Shown: positions 8,140 to 12,124 of the stretch, piece after piece
Layout: each line of letters begins with the position of its first letter
Numbering within the stretch: the first letter of the stretch is position 1
Translations under genes and position numbers: made by a program
The notes under the pieces: model-generated
What the model was told of the DNA's origin: nothing
What the model saw: only the letters and a program-made list of their open reading frames with translations
Database searches by the model: none
NCBI GenBank assembly: GCA_900552305.1
Contig: URZD01000047.1
Coordinates: 1-12,124 of the forward strand
Source of the DNA: an uncultured Eubacteriales bacterium
Lineage (GTDB): Bacteria > Bacillota > Clostridia > Monoglobales > Monoglobaceae
Length of the DNA stretch: 12,124 nucleotides
Direction of reading: 5' to 3'

Positions 8140-10247
8140 TTTTTAAGATAAAGCTGATTATTGCGGAGAAACCCAGTCTGGCGCGGAACATATGCGCCGC
8201 ACTGGGCGATATGAAAAGACATGACGGATATTTTGAAGGCGGCGGCTGTATTGTAACATGGGCGTTCGGTCACCTTTTTTCACTGGCGGATATAGAGAGT
8301 TACTCACCGCCGCCGGAGGGGAAAAACTATTGGTGCATGGACAATCTCCCGTGTTTTCCGGAGAAGTTTCGGTTTGAGCTGAGACGCGACAAAAACAAAA
8401 ATCCCGACAGCGGAGTTGAAAAGCAGTTCGGGATAATAAAGAGCCTGTGCCGCCGTGACGATGTTGACACGGTTGTGAACGCGGGCGATGCCGACCGCGA
8501 AGGCGAAATCATTGTCCGTTTGTGCATATCGCACGCGCTGGGCGAGGACGGGAGCGGAAAGCGGCTTATGCGTATATGGCTGCCCGACCAGACCCCCGAA
8601 ACGGTGCGCGAGGCAATGGCGGCGCTTAAGGACGAGACGGAGTATGACAACCTTGCAAACGAAGGCTTTGCAAGGACGTATATGGACTGGCTCTACGGAG
8701 TGAATCTGACGCGGTACGCGACACTCAGAACGGGAACGCTGCTCCGCGTGGGGCGTGTTATCGTGCCGATTGTCAAGGCGATTTACGACCGCGATATGGC
8801 GATACGGAATTTTGTTCCCGACATATATTACGTTGCGGCGAGCAAAGCGGAAACGAACGGCTATCCCATAGAGCTGACAAGCAAGAAGAAGTTTGACAAG
8901 ACCGAGTTTGACAAGGCACAGGCGCTTTGTGACGAATACAATGCCTGCCGCGCGTATGTCAAGTTGAAAAAGAGGAAGAAGGACACTCTTGCGCCGGGAA
9001 AGCTGTATTCGCTGTCAAAGCTGCAAAACTTCCTCGGCAAAAAGTACAAAATGCCTATGGAGGAGAGCTTGGCAAACGTCCAATCACTGTACGAAAAGGG
9101 GTATGTGACATACCCCAGAACAAACTCGGAATACCTTGCGACAGCGGAGCAGGGCAAGATAAAGAAGATAATCGAAACGGTCGGAAAAATGGGGTATCCC
9201 GTTGCGTTCAAATTTTCAAAGACCATTTTTGACGATTCCAAAATCGAGTCGCACTCCGCGCTTACGCCTACATATAAAATACCCGACAAAACAAAGCTGA
9301 CTGACGGCGAGTTGAAGGTGTATTCCGCGATAATGCGGCGGTTTGCGGCGGTTTTCTGCTCCGAGGAATGTGTGGCTGAAAAAACGGAGATTACGATTGA
9401 CGTGGGCGGACTGGAGCAGTTCACGCAAAAAGGAACGGTCATAATAAGTCCCGGTTGGACGAAGTATGACGATTACACCAAAAAGGACAAAATCCTCCCG
9501 CCGCTTGAAAAGGGCGACGAGGTCAATATCGACTTCAAGCCGTGCGAGAAGGAGACAAGCCCGCCGCGGCATTATACGATAGAAACACTGAACAACTACC
9601 TTAAAAATCCGTTTCGCGAGGAAAAGGCGGCGTCTGCGGAGTCGGAGGACGATTCCGAGGAATACCGCGCGATGTTCGAGGGACTTGAGCTTGGCACAGA
9701 GGCGACGCGAACGGGAATAATCGACAATGCGCGAAAGAGCGGCTACATATTGCTTAAAAAGGACACCTACACCATATTGGAGGGCGGCGAACACCTCATC
9801 GAGTCGCTTACGCGTATGAATATTATTATGGACAAGTTCAAGACCTCGCAGATGGGCGCGGCGCTGAAAAAGGTCTACCGCGGTCAGCTCACGGTTGACG
9901 GGTCGCTTGCACTGGTCAGGGACGAGATTAAATCGGTGTTCTCGGAAAGCGAAACAAACCGCGCGGCATTTGACGGCTTTATAGGCGACGTTGTGGGCAA
10001 ATGCCCGCTGTGCGGCGCGGAGGTAAGACGCACAAAATTCGGCTACGGCTGCAGCGCGTACCGTGACGGCTGCAAATTCGGGAGCGGGAACATTATCTGC
10101 GGCAGAGTCATATCGCGCGATGACATGAGCTGCCTTTTGGAGAAGGGCGAAACGCCGCTGCTTGAAGGGTTTGTTTCCAAAAAGAGCGGAAAGACGTTCT
10201 CCGCGCGGCTCGCACTTGAAGGCGGGCGCGTCGTGTTTAAATTTTAA
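8136..10247 (+). CDS. topB: Type IA DNA topoisomerase III-like
   Basis: Type IA topoisomerases relax and decatenate DNA by passing strands through a break held by a 5'-phosphotyrosine. Counting from the GTG at 8136 (703 residues): TOPRIM domain with LIIAEKPSLA (Glu11) and GDADREGE (Asp118, Asp120, Glu122), active site GYVTYPRTNSEYL with catalytic Tyr326, SHSALTPT, and TEATRTGII. The C-terminal zinc ribbon is CPLCG...GYGCSAYRDGCKFG, followed by a last module ending FVSKKSGKTFSARLALEGG, typical of bacterial topoisomerase III rather than TopA. Length is normal for topB. The start is uncertain: an in-frame TAA at 8130-8132 leaves only GTG 8136, which has no ribosome binding site, or a non-standard ATA at 8148, where family members have their Met (MKLIIAEKPS). 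The next ATG (residue 26) would remove Glu11. No mobile-element gene is nearby, so a chromosomal copy is likely. Confidence 0.93.
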   Translation: MVFKIKLIIAEKPSLARNICAALGDMKRHDGYFEGGGCIVTWAFGHLFSLADIESYSPPPEGKNYWCMDNLPCFPEKFRFELRRDKNKNPDSGVEKQFGIIKSLCRRDDVDTVVNAGDADREGEIIVRLCISHALGEDGSGKRLMRIWLPDQTPETVREAMAALKDETEYDNLANEGFARTYMDWLYGVNLTRYATLRTGTLLRVGRVIVPIVKAIYDRDMAIRNFVPDIYYVAASKAETNGYPIELTSKKKFDKTEFDKAQALCDEYNACRAYVKLKKRKKDTLAPGKLYSLSKLQNFLGKKYKMPMEESLANVQSLYEKGYVTYPRTNSEYLATAEQGKIKKIIETVGKMGYPVAFKFSKTIFDDSKIESHSALTPTYKIPDKTKLTDGELKVYSAIMRRFAAVFCSEECVAEKTEITIDVGGLEQFTQKGTVIISPGWTKYDDYTKKDKILPPLEKGDEVNIDFKPCEKETSPPRHYTIETLNNYLKNPFREEKAASAESEDDSEEYRAMFEGLELGTEATRTGIIDNARKSGYILLKKDTYTILEGGEHLIESLTRMNIIMDKFKTSQMGAALKKVYRGQLTVDGSLALVRDEIKSVFSESETNRAAFDGFIGDVVGKCPLCGAEVRRTKFGYGCSAYRDGCKFGSGNIICGRVISRDDMSCLLEKGETPLLEGFVSKKSGKTFSARLALEGGRVVFKF

Positions 10248-10282
10248 AAAATAAATCCGAACTCCGTTTTGGAGCTCGGATT
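10246..10282 (-). terminator. Terminator between convergent topB and pflA, best on the minus strand
   Basis: AATCCGA-A-CTCC (10254-10265), a GTTTT loop and GGAG-C-TCGGATT (10271-10282) form a hairpin. Read on the plus strand it has one A-C mismatch and a poor T tract. Read on the minus strand the mismatch becomes a U-G wobble, giving 12 continuous pairs followed by TATTTTTT (10253 down to 10246), a proper U tract that overlaps the topB stop codon. It therefore probably ends pflA transcription and may also serve topB weakly. Confidence 0.8.
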
Positions 10283-10411
10283 ATTTGTTATGCACACAGG
10301 AGTTAAACCCAAGATGCTATATAATTGAAAAAGCATAATTTTTTTATATCGTTCTCCTCAAGTGAGTATGCCAAACCCGCCCGAAAAGGTATAATTCGGC
10401 TTGTCATCTTG

Positions 10412-10466
10412 GCGGGGCGCTGCTTTACAAAAGCCATATTTTGTTGCGGGGCGCTGCTTTACAAAA
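10412..10466. repeat. Two 21-base perfect direct repeats in the topB-pflA gap
   Basis: The copies at 10412-10432 and 10446-10466 are identical over 21 bases; each begins GCGGGGCGCTGC and ends TTTACAAAA. They are separated by 13 bases (period 34). They lie in the non-coding gap 10283-10481 between the shared terminator and the pflA stop. The rest of that gap is A/T-rich with a small CCGAA/TTCGG hairpin (10381-10399). The repeat could be the edge of a dispersed element or a local duplication; its function is unknown. Two copies are not enough for a CRISPR call. Confidence 0.8.
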
Positions 10467-10481
10467 TTAAATTATCCGCGC

Positions 10482-11213
10482 CTAACGACAGGCGTCAATG
10501 CCGTTTTGAATTATTCCGCGCGCCCAATCCGCCTGTTCGCGGGTTACATCCGGAGTGTCGCCGAGAGGATAATCGATTCCCAGTTTTTCGTATTTGTATC
10601 TGCCGAACGAATGATACGGCAGCGTTTCCACCTTTTTCACGTTGGAAAGCGTTCCTATAAACTTGCCGAGCCGGAAAAGCTCGTCCTCGTCAAGCGTAAT
10701 ATTCGGCACGACAACGTGTCTTATCCATACGGGTATCTTTCTTTCGTCAAGATATTTTGCAAATGCTAAAATATTTTTGTTTGACTGTCCCGTGAGCTTT
10801 TTGTGTTCTTCATCGTCTATGTGCTTGATGTCAAGCATAACAAGGTCGGTTACGTCAAGCAAGGCGTCAACCTCGGCGCGGTTATCACCGCGGAACATTA
10901 TTCCCGAGGTGTCAAGACAGGTGTTTATGCCTTTTGCCTTTGCCGCGGCAAAAAGCTCGGTCACAAACGGCATTTGCATCATCGGCTCGCCGCCGCTGAC
11001 GGTTATGCCGCCCTCTTTTCCCCAGTAGGTCTTGTATTTAAGAGCCTTTTCCAGTACCTCGGCGGCGGTGTGGGTTTCGCTGCCGCGCTGCCATGTGTCG
11101 GGGTTGTGGCAGTATTGGCAGCGCATAACGCAGCCGCTTACAAAAACCACAAACCTTACTCCCGGACCGTCAACCGAGCCAAAAGTCTCGAACGAGTGAA
11201 TATATCCTATCAT
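10482..11213 (-). CDS. pflA: Pyruvate formate-lyase activating enzyme (radical SAM)
   Basis: PflA uses a 4Fe-4S cluster and S-adenosylmethionine to abstract a hydrogen from one Gly of pyruvate formate-lyase, creating its glycyl radical. The 243-residue product opens with GYIHSFETFGSVDGPGVRF and carries the radical SAM cysteines in SGCVMRCQYCHNP (CX3CX2C: Cys28, Cys32, Cys35), the SAM-binding GGITVSGGEP (68-77) and NTCLDTSG (97-104). An ATG at 11246 would add 11 residues; the ATG at 11213 is chosen because AAGGAG (11221-11226 on the minus strand) stands seven bases before it and the N terminus then matches the family. It lies 194 bases downstream of pflB on the same strand, the usual pflB-pflA order, so PflB is its likely substrate. 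Activators of other glycyl radical enzymes are similar, but the neighbour and the absence of an extra ferredoxin insert argue for PflA. Confidence 0.95.
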   Translation of the reverse strand: MIGYIHSFETFGSVDGPGVRFVVFVSGCVMRCQYCHNPDTWQRGSETHTAAEVLEKALKYKTYWGKEGGITVSGGEPMMQMPFVTELFAAAKAKGINTCLDTSGIMFRGDNRAEVDALLDVTDLVMLDIKHIDDEEHKKLTGQSNKNILAFAKYLDERKIPVWIRHVVVPNITLDEDELFRLGKFIGTLSNVKKVETLPYHSFGRYKYEKLGIDYPLGDTPDVTREQADWARGIIQNGIDACR

Positions 11214-11220
11214 AGGCTTT

Positions 11221-11226
11221 CTCCTT
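11221..11226 (-). promoter_or_regulatory. Ribosome binding site that sets the pflA start
   Basis: On the minus strand AAGGAG is followed by seven bases and the ATG at 11213. The upstream in-frame ATG at 11246 has no comparable site, so the shorter protein is preferred. Confidence 0.85.
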
Positions 11227-11273
11227 TTTATTATGAAATTTCTCATATCATTAGATTACCCAAAATACCGTTT

Positions 11274-11302
11274 TATAAAGCACTTGCCATCGGTTATATC
11301 AA
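11274..11302 (-). promoter_or_regulatory. Weak candidate promoter for pflA
   Basis: On the minus strand TTGATA (11302-11297) is 17 bases from TTTATA (11279-11274), inside the pflB-pflA gap and just after the hairpin. The -35 match is good and the -10 is poor (3 of 6). It would allow pflA to be made separately from pflB. This is a guess from pattern only. Confidence 0.25.
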
Positions 11303-11335
11303 TTCAGCCACCGACACAGAGTGCCGATGGCTGAA
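11303..11335 (-). promoter_or_regulatory. Stem-loop in the pflB-pflA intergenic transcript
   Basis: TTCAGCCA (11303-11310) and TGGCTGAA (11328-11335) pair perfectly, and the bases between extend the stem to a three-base loop. As minus-strand RNA the stem is 15 continuous pairs with two G-U wobbles; as plus-strand RNA those two positions are A-C mismatches. No U tract follows, so it is not a standard terminator. It lies 72 bases after the pflB stop. A role in protecting the 3' end of pflB mRNA or as a processing site is inferred, not shown. Confidence 0.65.
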
Positions 11336-11407
11336 ACGGTAAGATACTAACGGATAAAACCGTACTAAACGCCAAAGTAAATCGTAAACCGTCCGAATAA
11401 TCGGAAA

Positions 11408-12124
11408 TTACATTGACTTGTGGCAGGTTCTCTTGATTACGTCCTCCTGCTGCTCGCGGGTCAGGTCGATGAACTTAACAGCGTAACCCGAAACGCGGAT
11501 TGTGAAGTTTGCATATTCTTCCTTCTCCGGATGCTCCATAGCGTCAATCAGCTTCTCCGTACCGAATACGTTTACGTTGAGGTGATGTGCGCCCTGACTG
11601 AAGTAACCGTCAAGAACATGAGCCAGATTGTCAACACGCTCGTCATCGTTGTGACCGAGTGCGTCAGGGCTGATTGTCTGAGTATTCGAGATACCGTCAA
11701 GCGCCCATTCGTAAGGCAGCTTTGCAACCGAGTTAAGCGATGCCAAAAGTCCGCTCTTCTCTGCGCCGTAGCTCGGGTTTGCACCCGGTGAAAGCGGCTC
11801 GCCAGCACGTCTGCCGTCAGGCATAGCGCCTGTAGCCTTGCCGTATACAACGTTCGATGTGATTGTAAGAATCGAGGTTGTCGGCTCGGAATCACGGTAG
11901 GTGTGACGCTTCTTTATCATGTCAAGGAAGGTTCTGAGCAGCCATACGGCAATCTCGTCTGCACGGTCGTCATCGTTACCGTAGCGCGGGAAGTCGCCCT
12001 CTGTCTGATAGTCAACAGCGATACCCGTTTCGTCGCGGACAACCTTTACCTTTGCGTACTTGATGGCAGACCGGGAATCCGCCACCACGGAAAAACCAGC
12101 GATTCCGGTCGCGAACCAGCGGCG
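11408..12124 (-). CDS. pflB: Pyruvate formate-lyase (formate acetyltransferase), C-terminal third
   Basis: PflB converts pyruvate and CoA to acetyl-CoA and formate in anaerobic fermentation, using a glycyl radical. The frame is open to the window edge, so the 5' end is missing: 238 residues are present out of a usual 750 or so. The active-site cysteine pair lies outside the window. Visible: FATGIAGFSVVADS, KKRHTYRDSEPTTSILTITS, SNVVYGKATGAMPDGRRAGE, LSPGANPSYG, LNSVAKLPYEWALDGIS, HHLNVNVFG, and near the end the radical site RVSGYAVKF, with the Gly codon at 11486-11488. It ends in the typical SM-stop. A GTG at 12088 is internal and not a start. One oddity is Arg for Leu in the usual DSLSAIKY (here DSRSAIKY), about 50 bases from the window edge. 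pflA follows on the same strand. Confidence 0.96.
   Translation of the reverse strand, partial: RRWFATGIAGFSVVADSRSAIKYAKVKVVRDETGIAVDYQTEGDFPRYGNDDDRADEIAVWLLRTFLDMIKKRHTYRDSEPTTSILTITSNVVYGKATGAMPDGRRAGEPLSPGANPSYGAEKSGLLASLNSVAKLPYEWALDGISNTQTISPDALGHNDDERVDNLAHVLDGYFSQGAHHLNVNVFGTEKLIDAMEHPEKEEYANFTIRVSGYAVKFIDLTREQQEDVIKRTCHKSM

Noticed and set aside
8136..10247. topB as cargo of an integrative or conjugative element
   Set aside because: Such elements often carry a topoisomerase III, but no relaxase, integrase, type IV secretion gene or att-like repeat is present, and composition matches the neighbours.
10390..10395. Perfect TATAAT in the topB-pflA gap
   Set aside because: No -35 at 16-18 bases upstream (TATGCC at the 17-base position), no TGn extension, and no gene downstream on that strand.
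10412..10466. Possible CRISPR array
   Set aside because: Only two repeats of 21 bases with a 13-base spacer, and no cas genes.
10325..10769. Plus-strand open frames over the repeats and into the 3' end of pflA
   Set aside because: They cover the direct repeats and run antisense through pflA. The only good SD nearby (AGGAG near 10300) leads to ATG 10314, which stops after four codons. No domain is recognised.

Overview
The window looks like an ordinary chromosomal stretch from an anaerobic, low-to-mid GC Gram-positive bacterium of the class Clostridia (Bacillota). The pointers are a directly abutting smc-ftsY pair, a short FtsY without the long acidic N-terminal region, the ruvX-DUF1292 (yrrK-yrzB-like) pair, strong purine-rich Shine-Dalgarno sites, and a pyruvate formate-lyase operon. 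By eye the base composition is near or slightly above 50% GC. ATA is used often for Ile, and GCG, GAG and AAG are common. No rRNA, tRNA, CRISPR array, insertion sequence or phage gene is visible.

Layout. Positions 1-8109 are read on the plus strand: the 3' nine-tenths of smc (chromosome condensation), ftsY (signal recognition particle receptor), a large seven-helix membrane protein of the UPF0182 family, then a clear sigma-A type promoter with an extended -10 that starts a second unit, ruvX plus a DUF1292 gene. A strong intrinsic terminator closes that unit. A type IA topoisomerase (topB-like) follows on the plus strand, 8136-10247. On the minus strand come the pyruvate formate-lyase activating enzyme (pflA, 10482-11213) and, upstream of it, the C-terminal third of pyruvate formate-lyase (pflB, 11408 to the window edge). 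topB and pflA converge on a gap of about 230 bases that holds a terminator and a duplicated 21-base sequence.

How the genes work together. smc, ftsY, ruvX and topB are housekeeping functions: chromosome organisation, membrane protein targeting, pre-16S rRNA processing and DNA topology. pflB and pflA form a fermentation unit: PflA installs the glycyl radical that PflB needs to split pyruvate into acetyl-CoA and formate without oxygen.

I found no convincing new multi-gene system. The points most worth a second look are small ones. The best ribosome binding site of the topoisomerase gene points to an AUA codon exactly where the family's initiator Met should be. Two hairpins pair fully only when read as minus-strand RNA (G-U wobbles instead of A-C mismatches), which fits their being pfl transcript structures. 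A 21-base perfect direct repeat lies in the convergent gap. The UPF0182 gene sits where ylxM-ffh often follows ftsY.
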